The notes: generated by a model from the letters alone, not told the origin. A stretch of 64,000 bases of DNA from Rosellinia necatrix (GCA_021209875.1 JAGYVD010000009.1:3100001-3164000); one strand, 5' to 3'; shown: positions 22,790 through 33,783, numbered from the stretch's first letter. Made by a program: numbers and translations.

Positions 22790-25219
22790 ATGCAAAGCCC
22801 TGCGTCGGCGGCTAATTCTCCTCCCTCCGCCACTACCGCGACGGTCCATGAACACACCTGTCTGTTCACCCATGATCTCCGCAGGAAGCAGAAGCGATGG
22901 CAGGATGGGCGACTCAAATACCACACCTTCAACCGGCGTGTTATGGTCTACGACGAGCGGGGGAACTTCATAGGTGACGCACACTGGCGTGAGGACTATG
23001 ATCTGGCCGATGGTGATGATCTCGAGCTGGAGCGAGGTGGTGTCATTATCCAGGTTGGGGAGTGTGTTGGGAGCCGTGACCAAGATCTATCCGACCTCAT
23101 AGACAAGAGGGCTCAGGAGAGGGCTCAGCGTCAGGCCGCTGCCGCTGCACGGCGACCACCTACCACCCCGGCTGCAACGCTACATGCACATCTCCACGAG
23201 GTGATTGGGACGCCGTCCGGTCACCATGGCCGTGCTGTGGTCCCTAAGGAATCACCTTATGAAGAGCGCCAACAGAGACAGGCGCTCCCTCGGGGCGCCG
23301 ATGCCCACCCAGCCAAACGACAGAAACGAGACAATGCCCCTCCAGGAAAGGCAGGGTATGCTCAGAATCTTTTCGGTGCGACCTTAACACTCTCGGGGCT
23401 GCCCTTGAGCCAGGGTCCTCCTCGCCATCGTGCCTCAACATCATACCACCCCCGAGAGGAAATAACCTCATCGCCATCTTCCGATTCAAGTAATCATAAT
23501 GGGCACCAAAACTTCTTGATTAACGCGGTACAGACGCTACCCACCTCACACTATATTCCTGGCTGTTCCTTGGGTGAAGTCCCTCTAGAAACAAGCAACG
23601 CACAGCTATCCAGGAAAACCTTCCCCAGCCCCCATGGCGCCTTAAGGCGAGAGTCACCTCCGTGTATCCACCTAGACAGGCTTGACAAGTTAAAGCAAAC
23701 CCCAGTTTCTGGAATGAAGAAACTGCAGGTGGGAGCTTCAAAGGACAGAGGAGCGACAAGTCTGTGTTCAATTCTCAAGTCCCGCTCTACAAATCAAAAC
23801 ACAACCAAGTCGAGAGGGATTAATCCAACTCTTGAGCAAGCGAACCCGGATGGTGATCAGCCTGACCAATCACCGACGATAGAGGATCCAAAAGTAATCC
23901 AGGACAAGAACAAGATCGGCCCTGGCAATAGCTTCAAAGGACATAGACACCAAAATCTAAACATTATTGATGCTACCAATAATCGAACTATGGCCATTCA
24001 AAGTTGGCCTGCTCATGACGAACCCAGGACAGAATTAAAAATCAGGCCTAGAAAGAAACGCGGTCTGTTGATGATCTCCGAGCAACATACGATGCCAAGC
24101 TCTTCGTCAAAATCCAAGCTAATCGAGACAGGCCTTGGTTCTCCTACGTTATCCTCGCCAAAAGCTCAGTCTATTGATGATTATATTGGGAGTGAAAGTC
24201 AACACAAAACAACAGCTTTGACCCAAGGAACACGGATAAATACGCTACAAGTAGTCGGACCGGATCCAAATGGCGGTGACAAAGTCGATGTTCGTGGTGA
24301 TAGCAAGTCATCTAGTTTACATAATGCACAGCCTTATGTTGAGGGTGATGAAATCAATGAAATTCAACCCCACGACCAACCCAAACCAAATTCTTGCAAG
24401 ACCGAAACAAGAGGCATAATCAAGCAAAGCGACCTCTATATGACAGAAGCGGATGTCATAGAAACACGGAAGCGTTTGAGGCCTAGAAAACAGCTTTTGG
24501 CCGACGATCACATCTACTTAGGCGGTGGTGAAGAAGATCATGAACGAGGGACTTCAGCAAGAAAAAATTGTCCTACGGATGACGAAGTACCTCCCCCTCG
24601 CTTGGCCAGGCTAGGTCGCAAAAGTATTAAGAGTAGAGAAGTGATCGGGTTCGTCTTTGACGATGATCCAGACCCAACCATCAGCGTTAAGCGGAATGGG
24701 TATGCTCCAGAAGAATCCGCCTTGGAATTTCAGCCGTGTCAGGGCGGCGGGAACCGGCACCACAATATGAAGAATAGATCCAAAGACCATTCCGTGGCAA
24801 CCAAGACGCGGCTGGATTCTAAATCGCAATTTCGAAAGGAGGAGTGCTCGCTAGTAATGGAGGAATCCACCGTACCAGAGCGTCTTAATAATGGAGGAAC
24901 TCTATTGATGCAGATCGAAGAGTCCACATCAGCAGTCACGGCGACTACCACAAAGCAGCTGGTTCCTCCCATTAGCAACCCAGCCTCACGGGGCAGGAAG
25001 GCCGCAAAGCCTTCCGATGCCGCGGGTCAGATGCCTATATGCCCTTTGCTAACGGAACCAGCCGGGAATTCATCGCGGCACAAAAATAGTGAGAAGGCGA
25101 ATACGCATGGAAACTCAGATAATGAGTCCACAAGTCCACTACCCGGCTTCTCCAGAGCAAACGGGGGGCCATGGAGCAGGGAGGCTCACGACTTGTTTGA
25201 CTTCAAGCGGCCGTCATAG
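22790..25219 (+). CDS. DUF2439 protein, ZGRF1/Mte1/Dbl2-type genome maintenance factor
   Basis: A single uninterrupted 809-codon frame. Residues about 20-95 form the DUF2439 (ZGRF1 N-terminal) domain: LFTHDLRRKQKRWQDGRLKY, FNRRVMVYDERGNFIGD, HWRED and GGVIIQVGEC. It is followed by a conserved DLIDKRAQERAQR helix and VIGTPSGHHGRA. The remaining 700 residues look disordered, with basic KRLRPRK patches and a closing GPWSREAHDLFDF motif. Relatives with this domain include yeast Mte1 and fission-yeast Dbl2, which bind D-loops and work with the Mph1/FANCM helicase in recombination and telomere upkeep. A nuclear role in repair is therefore likely. No helicase domain is present, unlike animal ZGRF1. 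The frame is open upstream to 22643, but the ATG at 22790 lies just before the domain and is preferred. Confidence 0.85.
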   Translation: MQSPASAANSPPSATTATVHEHTCLFTHDLRRKQKRWQDGRLKYHTFNRRVMVYDERGNFIGDAHWREDYDLADGDDLELERGGVIIQVGECVGSRDQDLSDLIDKRAQERAQRQAAAAARRPPTTPAATLHAHLHEVIGTPSGHHGRAVVPKESPYEERQQRQALPRGADAHPAKRQKRDNAPPGKAGYAQNLFGATLTLSGLPLSQGPPRHRASTSYHPREEITSSPSSDSSNHNGHQNFLINAVQTLPTSHYIPGCSLGEVPLETSNAQLSRKTFPSPHGALRRESPPCIHLDRLDKLKQTPVSGMKKLQVGASKDRGATSLCSILKSRSTNQNTTKSRGINPTLEQANPDGDQPDQSPTIEDPKVIQDKNKIGPGNSFKGHRHQNLNIIDATNNRTMAIQSWPAHDEPRTELKIRPRKKRGLLMISEQHTMPSSSSKSKLIETGLGSPTLSSPKAQSIDDYIGSESQHKTTALTQGTRINTLQVVGPDPNGGDKVDVRGDSKSSSLHNAQPYVEGDEINEIQPHDQPKPNSCKTETRGIIKQSDLYMTEADVIETRKRLRPRKQLLADDHIYLGGGEEDHERGTSARKNCPTDDEVPPPRLARLGRKSIKSREVIGFVFDDDPDPTISVKRNGYAPEESALEFQPCQGGGNRHHNMKNRSKDHSVATKTRLDSKSQFRKEECSLVMEESTVPERLNNGGTLLMQIEESTSAVTATTTKQLVPPISNPASRGRKAAKPSDAAGQMPICPLLTEPAGNSSRHKNSEKANTHGNSDNESTSPLPGFSRANGGPWSREAHDLFDFKRPS

Positions 25220-26474
25220 CTTCGAATGCGCCTGAAAGACCCACAGCGCCTTGACTCTCAGCTTTCTGCTTTTACCGTATGGGTGGTATGCGATGCACCT
25301 GCAGCTAGCAGCCAGAGAAACGCCGCTACGACAGCTGTGGCCTACTCCATGGGCATACGCAGACATCCACCCCCCCCTTTGGAAATAAAAGGCAATAAGC
25401 GTACAGCATCTCGTACCGGATCTGTTGTGCGAGTAGTAATATGCGGCCACAGTCGGACCGGCCGAGCCAAGAGATTGGGGGCCAAAGAAGGGATAACACC
25501 CAATCCGGAAACAACCTTGTCGATCCCATCATGTAACCTAACTACTTGCTTACAAGTACTGGAGGATGTCACTTCTGATAACTCTGTAAAATGAAAATTC
25601 AGAGGATAGATGGCGAGAAACAGTCTGCATGGGTTCCAGCGGCTGTGACGGGAAAAGCCGGGGGAAAGGAAGTCTTCAGTCCAAGTCAGGATCATTTCTC
25701 TTGGCAGGCGGCGTACCAAAAATGACGGTCTGCATGGGAGCAACAACAATGTTGTCAATTGCCCCGCTTCCTGCTTCGACGCCTGGGGAAACACAGCGAC
25801 CAACGCACCCCAGTCTGTCAACGTAGAAGAAACAAGCGTCCTACAGTTGTCTGAGGTGATGATACTTGCTTGCACGCGTACCTCAGAGAGTCACCCCCTG
25901 CGTAGGCCAGTCGTTAGAGCCAAAGTAAGGCCGCTGTGCAACTCTTGGTACACGCTATCCCTCGATAATTATTACGAGGCGGCCGATGTATGGGTAAGTC
26001 GACGGCTTTGGCCTCGCACTAGTGGATGTAGGGCACTCACTTAACTCTCCATCATGTATCTACGCGTACGCCCGCGCTCTGCGTCGATAAGGCAAGCGAC
26101 CTTGCATGATGACCTGTGTCAGCCTCATTTGCTGGGCACAGCCATCCCGGCACTTGGTTCCCACGAGCCCCCATTTATTCTCTATACTTATTTCTCTCGT
26201 GCTCAAACACAGCGCTGCGTTCCCTCCCTATTCCGTATACCCCTTGATTCGGCTGGTTTGAATATTGATTAATTTGAATTTCTTGTTCCCGCCGTATTAA
26301 TTCCTTCCTCTTCTCCTTAACAAGTGCTTAAAAGATCAAGGCTGCGTACCACTCAAGCTGGGTCCTGGGCTCCAGACTCGGCTTCCGCTTTCCGACTTCA
26401 GGCTTTCAGGTCCAGACTTCAATTTCCCCGCACGCTCAACCACGTTCTCGCGCGTTTCGGATTTATCTGGGAAA
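25220..26474. other. Intergenic region
   Basis: About 1.25 kb with overlapping chance frames on both strands and no domain. The last 200 bp are pyrimidine-rich and probably belong to the promoter or 5' UTR of the next gene. Confidence 0.5.
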
Positions 26475-28232
26475 ATGTCTTCGCCCACCCGCGGATTGCC
26501 TATGCGCAATCCGCAGGCAGCCAACCACTCCCGGATAATGATAGAGCCTACTCCAGAGTACCAGAAGTTCTATAACCAAACCCGTCGTGAGATGGACAGA
26601 CAACAACTCGAGCTCCACGTTGCGGGACAAAACAACCTTGGGCCGCCCCAGGCGGAGCCCATGTCTCGAAGCACCACCAGTGATAGTCTTCGTAGCCCGA
26701 GCACAATCTGCTCACACACCGGTGACAGCAGTGTAGCTCTGTCCCCTGACGCTATGAGTGACACGAGAACCTCAATCTCACGCCGTGGCAGGAGGAAAGG
26801 CCCTCTAGATATGGAAACGAGAACCAAGACTGCGTTCAAAAGGAAATTTGGGCTCACCTGCGACTTCCACCGGCTGAAAAAGACGTCTGTAAGTCCCAGC
26901 TCGCCTCAGGGCACATCGGACAGGACTTGTGGAGATGGGCACGAAACTGACGAGTTACAGTGCAACTGTCACGACTTCTCCAAATTAGAGGAAGGCTACC
27001 AAGAACGAAAGGCTACAGCTTCTCGTGGTGGGTTAGTAAGGTCGCCTGGGGATCTTGTCGGCACTGGTGGTGCTGGCGGCGGCGCTCCTACCCCTACCGC
27101 TACTTTTCCTACCTATCAAAACTTCGACCTCTCTGGGCTCCCTACTACCAGTCACGAATCACCGCCTCGCGTGCACCCAGGCTTGATCCCGGTGCTTGGG
27201 TTAGACATTGAATCGGAGGCATCGGTAAATGCAATCGTGTCAGCTTCCCGTGACAACCCGCCCTATATAGCCTCGGCGCCACCCGTATCCCTCCAGAATT
27301 GGCAAGACGAGACAATGGAAGGCTTAGTTGCCATAGGTTGCTCAATACCGTCGCCTGATGATCGGTGGGAATGCCGGTATCAATACACGGCGCCCGAAGA
27401 AATCAGATCGCCGATGTCTCTGGACTCATGCACATGGACAGGCCTCTTCCACCAGCTCGCCGCCCATTACGCTACCTACCATCATCAATTCCAAGAGGCC
27501 ATGATGCCGCACACTTCCATATGTTCGGATTGTGGGAGTATCGGGATTGGATGGGTCGGGGAACGCACGTGCGAAAAGCCGGAGGCGTGTTCACCAGCCT
27601 CATGGCGAAAATGGTACTGGGGTGTCCCGGTACGCTGGACTATCTATACACCACAGAGGTCCATAGCGTCGGAGGCGTCTGGGAGTCGGCCATCGTGGGT
27701 CGGCCCATCATGGGATAGGTTTACACTGGGATCAAATAATACGGGGCAATATATACCTCCTTACGGCCCCAATGCCGGTATGCCGGGCTTCTATGAGCAC
27801 TCCGCTAGTGGGAAAGAGAACAGCGAGGCTGGTGATGACGAAGCAAAAAGTGATACAAATCCTATATGCAGGGACGGAAATTGTTGTGACTATCGACTTG
27901 ATGCGAGCAATGTCATTCGTTGTTGGTCTACCCGAAACTGTCGCTTGCCGTCGAGGAAATGGAAATATCGATGCGCCCTCTATAAAACCTCTGCAAGCCT
28001 ACCGATCCTCCTAGGCCTATATCCGCATCTTTTCTTTTCGCTACTAGCACCATTCATGACCTCGTGCATTTGGTGGGAGTCTTTATTCCATCGGTCGAGG
28101 AGTACTTTACCCTCGTCCTTCGCGAGCGGTCATTATCGCGCATGGCTTCTGGCCTTAATTATCCTTGGGCCCCTGGCAGCATGGGTTGTCGCAGGTAGTC
28201 TCAGGATTAGGGTAAACAGAGAGGTAAGCTAA
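26475..28232 (+). CDS. Fungal Cys/His-motif protein with C-terminal TM segments, two exons
   Basis: The frame is open throughout, but a 72-bp in-phase intron is likely at 26889-26960: perfect GTAAGT donor, ACTGAC branch site and TTACAG acceptor. Removing it gives 561 aa and creates the compact motif LTCDFHRLKKTSCNCHDF followed by SKLEEGY, i.e. C-x3-H-x7-C-x-C-x-H, around residues 125-150. I recall this motif after a basic FKRKF stretch in other filamentous-fungal hypothetical proteins; metal binding is an inference. The middle has CxxC pairs (SICSDCGSIG...ERTCEK). The C-terminus holds two hydrophobic segments at about 486-508 (LLGLYPHLFFSLLAPF) and 532-552 (WLLALIILGPLAAWVVAG). The N-terminus is disordered and lacks a signal peptide. 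The function is unknown. Confidence 0.7.
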   Translation: MSSPTRGLPMRNPQAANHSRIMIEPTPEYQKFYNQTRREMDRQQLELHVAGQNNLGPPQAEPMSRSTTSDSLRSPSTICSHTGDSSVALSPDAMSDTRTSISRRGRRKGPLDMETRTKTAFKRKFGLTCDFHRLKKTSVSPSSPQGTSDRTCGDGHETDELQCNCHDFSKLEEGYQERKATASRGGLVRSPGDLVGTGGAGGGAPTPTATFPTYQNFDLSGLPTTSHESPPRVHPGLIPVLGLDIESEASVNAIVSASRDNPPYIASAPPVSLQNWQDETMEGLVAIGCSIPSPDDRWECRYQYTAPEEIRSPMSLDSCTWTGLFHQLAAHYATYHHQFQEAMMPHTSICSDCGSIGIGWVGERTCEKPEACSPASWRKWYWGVPVRWTIYTPQRSIASEASGSRPSWVGPSWDRFTLGSNNTGQYIPPYGPNAGMPGFYEHSASGKENSEAGDDEAKSDTNPICRDGNCCDYRLDASNVIRCWSTRNCRLPSRKWKYRCALYKTSASLPILLGLYPHLFFSLLAPFMTSCIWWESLFHRSRSTLPSSFASGHYRAWLLALIILGPLAAWVVAGSLRIRVNREVS

Positions 28233-29470
28233 GCCACGCTATATGGGGCACTTGAGTTGCTAACGCTCTCCAGGATGGTTGGCGTACCTGGGTTTCAGCT
28301 ATCTAGCAGGTGTTTACTGGCGTTTAATGCTATTCACCCCCACTAATAGAAGATATATGATAGGAAGTCGGCAACGCCCTACACTATATTAATAACCCAG
28401 ACGTGTGGTGCTCTCGCGGGATATGAGTAGACGAAATCAACGGTGGACATGAATCCACTGCTATATAGGTTATTTACAAGATTAGGGTGGTGGGTGTAAT
28501 GTTTGGACGAGCAAAGGTGCCAGCCGAAGATCATACGGCGTACGCGTTAGATGGATATACCTGGACTTCCTCGTGAAAGAGCTTTCTAGCATCATAAAGC
28601 TAACGAATGCCTGGACTGCGTCTCAGTCATCGCCCTCCTCTCTGCGTCGGTGCCAACAGCGCGGCCCGCGGTTCACGTAACCGCGCGGGAGGCTACTTGC
28701 TGCCCCTAGAAAGGCGTCACACATCAGATGGGCGGGCGCACCAGCCTACCGGCGCCGCCACTAGGCATTGTCTATTGTGATATTTTATTGTATCTGTGAC
28801 CAATACTCGGTGGAACGGTCGGTCGGGTCACGCCTAAGTACGAAATCTACATCGCATTGTGACGTTGTCACTTCGCTCACTGACCTGGCAGTGATTAGGG
28901 CGGAACGTGACACAAGTCTGGCAGACAAATGTACCATGGTCCCGGCTTGCGGCCAACTGTACTCCTACTTCCTCCCTGTTACCTACGTTGATATAGCACA
29001 TATGTAGGTACTTAGGGATCCTATAATAACTCTCCGGATAAAAAGCCTAGCCCCTCTGTCGGCCCCCTTGTACCTACCAGCCGGGTTTGTGCGGGGTAGG
29101 GATGATGGTGATAGGTTGAAGGTCGGTCGTCAATCTATCAGTTGTCATGACATCGAAGACTAATGCACAAGAGAAAGGTGCCGGGGTAGGCGGCGCGTTA
29201 AGGGTACCATATCACGGGGCTATGCACCGCATATCTTGTATTCGGTTGGAGGTAGCATTGGCTCTCAGGCGATGGGGGACCCGGGACCCGGAGCCTTCTC
29301 TGTGGTCTGTTGGTTAATTACCTAGGTGACATATTGAACAGAGATGTCATCGGAGATGCTTCCTATGCTGCAGAGACACTCGGAGAGGCCCGCGCACATA
29401 TGGCACACGGGGTGCGCGGGACTTGGCCGATATGGATCCACGTGTCCGTACCGGTGCTGTAGCCTGGGGT

Positions 29471-29520
<50 letters not shown>

Positions 29521-29521
29521 A
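29471..29521. repeat. ATG/GAT trinucleotide microsatellite
   Basis: Seventeen uninterrupted ATG units. Open frames through it give poly-Met or poly-Asp and are artefacts of the repeat. Confidence 0.95.
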
Positions 29522-30620
29522 ATTATGATTGCAGTCCTGGCTTACTTACAGATGTATGTACACCTACTCTGTCCTACGTATCGGCGGGCTGGCCGCTCAA
29601 TTGCTGCCGTCTCACTAAGCAGGTCGTTGGGGTCGGACGCGGCTAGAAGGACATCATAACTTATGATTCATAAGCCTCAGCCTAATTGGTGCTCTCAACT
29701 GACCCAAATCAGAAGGGATAATAAGAAGCAAGCATCAAGCATCAAGCATCAAGCATATAGATAACAGTTGATCTCGGTTCGCAGCGCTACAGATTCCCCA
29801 GTTACGGGGAATAACTTTGTACATGTATCTCCCATACTACCATACTACGTACACGTGTAGCACAAACTACTACGCTGGATAGGGTTAAAGACACAGTGGA
29901 TATTCGAGGAACCAAGCAAAGCGGGAGCCCACCTCGCATCTCGGTTTCGGCGCTAGGGTGGGGGGTGATCTCGGGGTGTAGGGAGGAGGAGATGACAAGA
30001 TGGGCGTCGATGTGGGTCGTCTTTGACTCATCCTTAGGATTTTTAAGCTCGCCGAAGCGCAAGTGCCTCACGCATCTGCGCTGACGGCCAGTGGTCCAGC
30101 CAGTACCCCGGCCGGACTCCAGCTCCGTCGGTTATCGGGGCTCAACCTGTTAGTGCGCCGGGCGACGCTGCAGCGGAGCTGTTAACAGAGGTACACCCCG
30201 TGTTGGTTCTGCTGGATGTCTGGACGGGCAGGCCGCCCCACAGGCGAGACGCCCTCATTGGCCCGGTCCGCCGCCAAGCCTCTCTGCGCTAAGCCTAGTT
30301 CAGCTCGCCGTGTTGCACCAGGAATCCAGTTGCAGATGGCGCCGTGCTTCGCCCTGGTTCCTCCATTGCATTGCCTCAAAGTTGCGAGAATCCAACCTCA
30401 GTCTGAACCTGAAATATCGGCTTGTGACTCCCTCTCCGGCCTCAACCCTCTTCCCTCCCTTCCTCTCTTTTTCTCCCGCGTTCATACCCACCACGACACA
30501 CACAAAGCCTTTCCTCTCTTCTGCCTTGGAGACAGGGCAGCGGTAGTCATCGCCATCGAAGCTTGACACCCCCCACCCCCCCCTGACCTTCCATTGACAC
30601 CTATCCACTCCTCCACCGTC

Positions 30621-30680
30621 CTTGTATAGCATTGTATAGCATTGTATAGCATTGCACGGCATTGCACGGCATTGTACGGC
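30621..30680. repeat. Six-unit 10-bp tandem repeat
   Basis: Six units of ATTGTATAGC/ATTGCACGGC in exact 10-bp register, 416 bp upstream of the ATG at 31096, probably in its leader or promoter. The units fall into an AT-richer half and a GC-richer half. Confidence 0.9.
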
Positions 30681-31095
30681 ACAGTGCTGCATCTGCCAAC
30701 CCCATCCCATTCTTGACTCCAGTCTACCGTCAGCCCCGCGAGTTGACAACAATCCAACCGCGAACCCGGCCACTGTGAGATCTCTGCATCTCGGGTCTTG
30801 CCCACCGTCCGCCCGACGGCCAGTTCCGGTATGTCTTCCTGCTCTCCAGTGGGTGGTGATCATTCCGCTGAGAAAAACCAGTCGGCTTCATAGAATATAT
30901 CGTGAAATTGTACACATATTACTCAGACACCCCCTAACCACGCACTATCTCATCCCCGCTGCATCTTCGGGTTGGCGACACTAAGCTTGCTCGACACGTG
31001 TGGGTGTGCGCTGGTGCGGGTGTTACGATACGCTTTACCTCCTGGAGTCATCTTGAGACCGTCGATCCAAAGTGTATTCCAACGGCATTTCCCAC

Positions 31096-33783
31096 ATGAC
31101 TGATAACTCCCCTGTCGCCATGTCGTCTCACAATAACTCCCCTGCTCCCCTCATGGGATTCTCGGTCCACCAGCCCACCGTCGGTGCCCCTCTGCGATTC
31201 TTTCCCGCAATGGGGTCCAAGCAGCTGGATGAGATGATTAACGCCTACATCCCCGGAGATATTTCAATTCTCGACAAGAGAGCCGCGGTTTCTATGGAGT
31301 TTTTCCAGTATTCTATGGCTACTGGTGATCTGTTCAAATTCTTCATGGTTTACCCGACTCTTAGCTCCGCCAACCCATCACCTATCATGGATTCCGGGTG
31401 CTACTCTAGTTTCAGCACGTCTCCCGCTATGTCCGACAGCCAGTGGGCGAACTCCACATCCCAGATTGCGTCTCCTTCATTCTCAAGGAAGTCTACGTCT
31501 GCCAGTGACTTTAACAACCTGCCGGGGATGAAAATCATGACCAAAGACGGCCGAGATGTAACAAATTCCGCCTCACGTGGCTGCAAAACCAAGGAGCAGA
31601 GAGACCATGCCCATTTGATGAGGATAATCAAAGCTTGCGACTCTTGCCGGAGAAAGAAGACGAAGTGCGACCCCAGTCACAAGAAGGGCTCTGCTGGCAC
31701 GTCTTCTGGAAGGGTAACCAAGAAGACGAACAGGAATCCCCGTCCGGCGGCAGCTCCTCCACAAATAGCCTCCAGACAGATCTCTACCACTCCTGAATTC
31801 GACCAACTCCTATCAGGGTCATCCTCGTCGCTCGACTCCCTATTCGTAGAATCTCTCAACACCCCTCCCACAGACAGTTTCTCAATGGACTGGGATCAAT
31901 TCATCCAGTTCGATGAAGAAACAACGAATGCGATCCCGTACGATTACGATATCCTCCTTGACCCAGCTGGCTACTTTTCGCCTGCTGCTGTGTCCTTCTC
32001 ATCTTCTTCGACCTCGCCTTCACAACTACCAATTACACCCATCGACCAGGATGTAAATATTACCGACGACACTACTATTCACGATGCTCACAAACCACTT
32101 CTACCTTACCTACATCCTAGAGGAGCCGAGCCTGGAAGCAACTACGTTGATTTCAACCTGTACTCTCCTCAGTCATCATTCTTGGATGAGGAGCTCGGCT
32201 GGGCCAATGAAGTTGCCGCATCGCCTATCCGACCAAGGGGATTAAACACCCAGCAAGAATTCGTCAGCAACACAGTGGCATCCGGATTTAGCGATAACGT
32301 GATTGGCCATGAACTCGCAGACTCACATCCACAGGGTGTAACATCTACCATCGCCAGAGATAGGACCCTGCACCATGCATGCGACCACGCACAGCAGTGG
32401 CCAAGGAGTTCGCTAGTACGCGGGATCGTGAACAATGACAAAGAACTTCTACGCGAAAGTGATAACCCATCATTGCACCAACAAGCTGCGTCTAGTAGCG
32501 CAGGGGCGAACATAGCCCTTGCAGCGTGGCCGACCCCTCACGTTGTTTCTGAGGGCATTACCCCAGAAGGCCTCTACGGGCGCGATGCAATAGGCGAGCA
32601 TAGGCTCTCGACACTGCTGCCTGGCCGTGTCAGGCTAGCTCGCGATAGGCCAAACCCGACATCTGCAGTGCGCACCACAAGAAATGCTTTCGCTGGACTA
32701 AGTCAAGAGGAGGAAGTAGGACATGGCTGCGCCCTCAGCCACGCAACGTCTAGGGACGCTGCGACGCGTACTCAATCATCAATAGCTCGGTCTTGCGGCC
32801 AGGATGAGCCTACCAGCGCTGAACGTGGCGCGATGGATTTAGTGGCCAGGTCGTTTGCCACTCAGGCAACCGGCCGGCTAGGCGATCAACCTGTAAGCAA
32901 CGTCCCTAGTTCCATAAAGGGACATGAGCTAACCCCCGCCTCTCAGGATAATATGCAGACCAATCCTGGGACTAGCGTCATCCTACACAGTGTTGTGTAT
33001 CGGGCTCCGGGTGCAGAAACATCACCGCCTTCGCCATCGCGAAAAATGGCAATCCCACCATGGAATATAAGACCGTCGAGCAGTAGATTAAGAAACTCAC
33101 ATATGAGATCCAGTACAGAGCAGCGGATGACTCAAGCCCCAACCGTTATTAATGCCGGGCGCGCTCTAGTCGAGCCAAATCATACCTCAGCCGTAGAGCA
33201 GAATTTTGGTTGTGAATCCCAATATCCTGCTGGTGAGAGGCAGAGCTTTTCTGGCGGAACTAGCCTGTTGGCGGCCTCCGATATACTGCCAACGATATCC
33301 GCGGTTGCGGGCCTGATCTTGTTGTCGCTGGTTATGCGACCCACATCAACCACCACCGCCGCCATCAGCAAAAGTCTTATTAAAGAGACGCGGTCTGTTG
33401 TGCCGGGTTGCGCTACGGGATCTATGCTTCTTTCATTATCCCTTGTCCTATACCAGCAGTGGCCTGTCGTCACATCCGTCGCAATCAGCATCATGTCGAT
33501 TGTTACTTGCCTTCTTCGACTTGTACTACATACTGCCTCTATTACCAAGGCAGAATCAACAATCCCCCCTCTCTCGAACAAGCTTCTATGTGTGGAGTTG
33601 TTCCACACCGACGCAATCCAACTGTGGATGGCATCGTCTACTAAAGCCCTCCGCCTAGTAAGATGCGATCTCCCAAGGAGGCTAAAAGCCTGGACGCGCC
33701 CTCAGATTCCATCGGTTTCTGGCTCATCGCTTCGAAGGCCGTCTCGAGGACTGGAGAGACAAGCTGTCATACCCTTTGTATAA
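31096..33783 (+). CDS. Half-zinc-cluster regulator-like protein with hydrophobic C-terminus
   Basis: A single 895-aa frame. The N-terminal block (about residues 25-85: PLRFFPAMGSKQLDEMINAY, DKRAAVSMEFFQYSM, GDLFKFF) looks like the start of a known filamentous-fungal family. Around residues 165-195 comes TKEQRDHAHLMRIIKACDSC followed by RRKKTKCDP. This matches the first half of a Zn(II)2Cys6 DNA-binding domain (C-x2-C-x6-C), but the second Cys triplet is absent. The middle is acidic and Ser/Thr/Asn-rich, e.g. MDWDQFIQFDEE. Near the C-terminus are strongly hydrophobic segments at about 730-752 and 776-812 (SMLLSLSLVLY, AISIMSIVTCLLRLVL). A DNA-binding or nuclear role is inferred from the basic CRRKK motif; membrane anchoring is inferred from hydropathy only. 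The frame is open upstream to 31072, but 31096 is the first ATG; 31120 is also possible. Confidence 0.75.
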   Translation: MTDNSPVAMSSHNNSPAPLMGFSVHQPTVGAPLRFFPAMGSKQLDEMINAYIPGDISILDKRAAVSMEFFQYSMATGDLFKFFMVYPTLSSANPSPIMDSGCYSSFSTSPAMSDSQWANSTSQIASPSFSRKSTSASDFNNLPGMKIMTKDGRDVTNSASRGCKTKEQRDHAHLMRIIKACDSCRRKKTKCDPSHKKGSAGTSSGRVTKKTNRNPRPAAAPPQIASRQISTTPEFDQLLSGSSSSLDSLFVESLNTPPTDSFSMDWDQFIQFDEETTNAIPYDYDILLDPAGYFSPAAVSFSSSSTSPSQLPITPIDQDVNITDDTTIHDAHKPLLPYLHPRGAEPGSNYVDFNLYSPQSSFLDEELGWANEVAASPIRPRGLNTQQEFVSNTVASGFSDNVIGHELADSHPQGVTSTIARDRTLHHACDHAQQWPRSSLVRGIVNNDKELLRESDNPSLHQQAASSSAGANIALAAWPTPHVVSEGITPEGLYGRDAIGEHRLSTLLPGRVRLARDRPNPTSAVRTTRNAFAGLSQEEEVGHGCALSHATSRDAATRTQSSIARSCGQDEPTSAERGAMDLVARSFATQATGRLGDQPVSNVPSSIKGHELTPASQDNMQTNPGTSVILHSVVYRAPGAETSPPSPSRKMAIPPWNIRPSSSRLRNSHMRSSTEQRMTQAPTVINAGRALVEPNHTSAVEQNFGCESQYPAGERQSFSGGTSLLAASDILPTISAVAGLILLSLVMRPTSTTTAAISKSLIKETRSVVPGCATGSMLLSLSLVLYQQWPVVTSVAISIMSIVTCLLRLVLHTASITKAESTIPPLSNKLLCVELFHTDAIQLWMASSTKALRLVRCDLPRRLKAWTRPQIPSVSGSSLRRPSRGLERQAVIPFV

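Larger units (their letters stand above)
28233..31095. other. Intergenic region with microsatellites
   Basis: No gene is supported across 2.9 kb. It includes a 17-unit ATG microsatellite, a 7-bp AGCATCA repeat near 29730-29756 and a 10-bp repeat array just upstream of the next gene. The stretch from about 30400 to 31095 is pyrimidine-rich and is probably promoter and 5' UTR of the gene at 31096. Confidence 0.55.

Noticed and set aside
29344..29659. Open frames with poly-Asp or poly-Met
   Set aside because: Produced by the ATG trinucleotide microsatellite.
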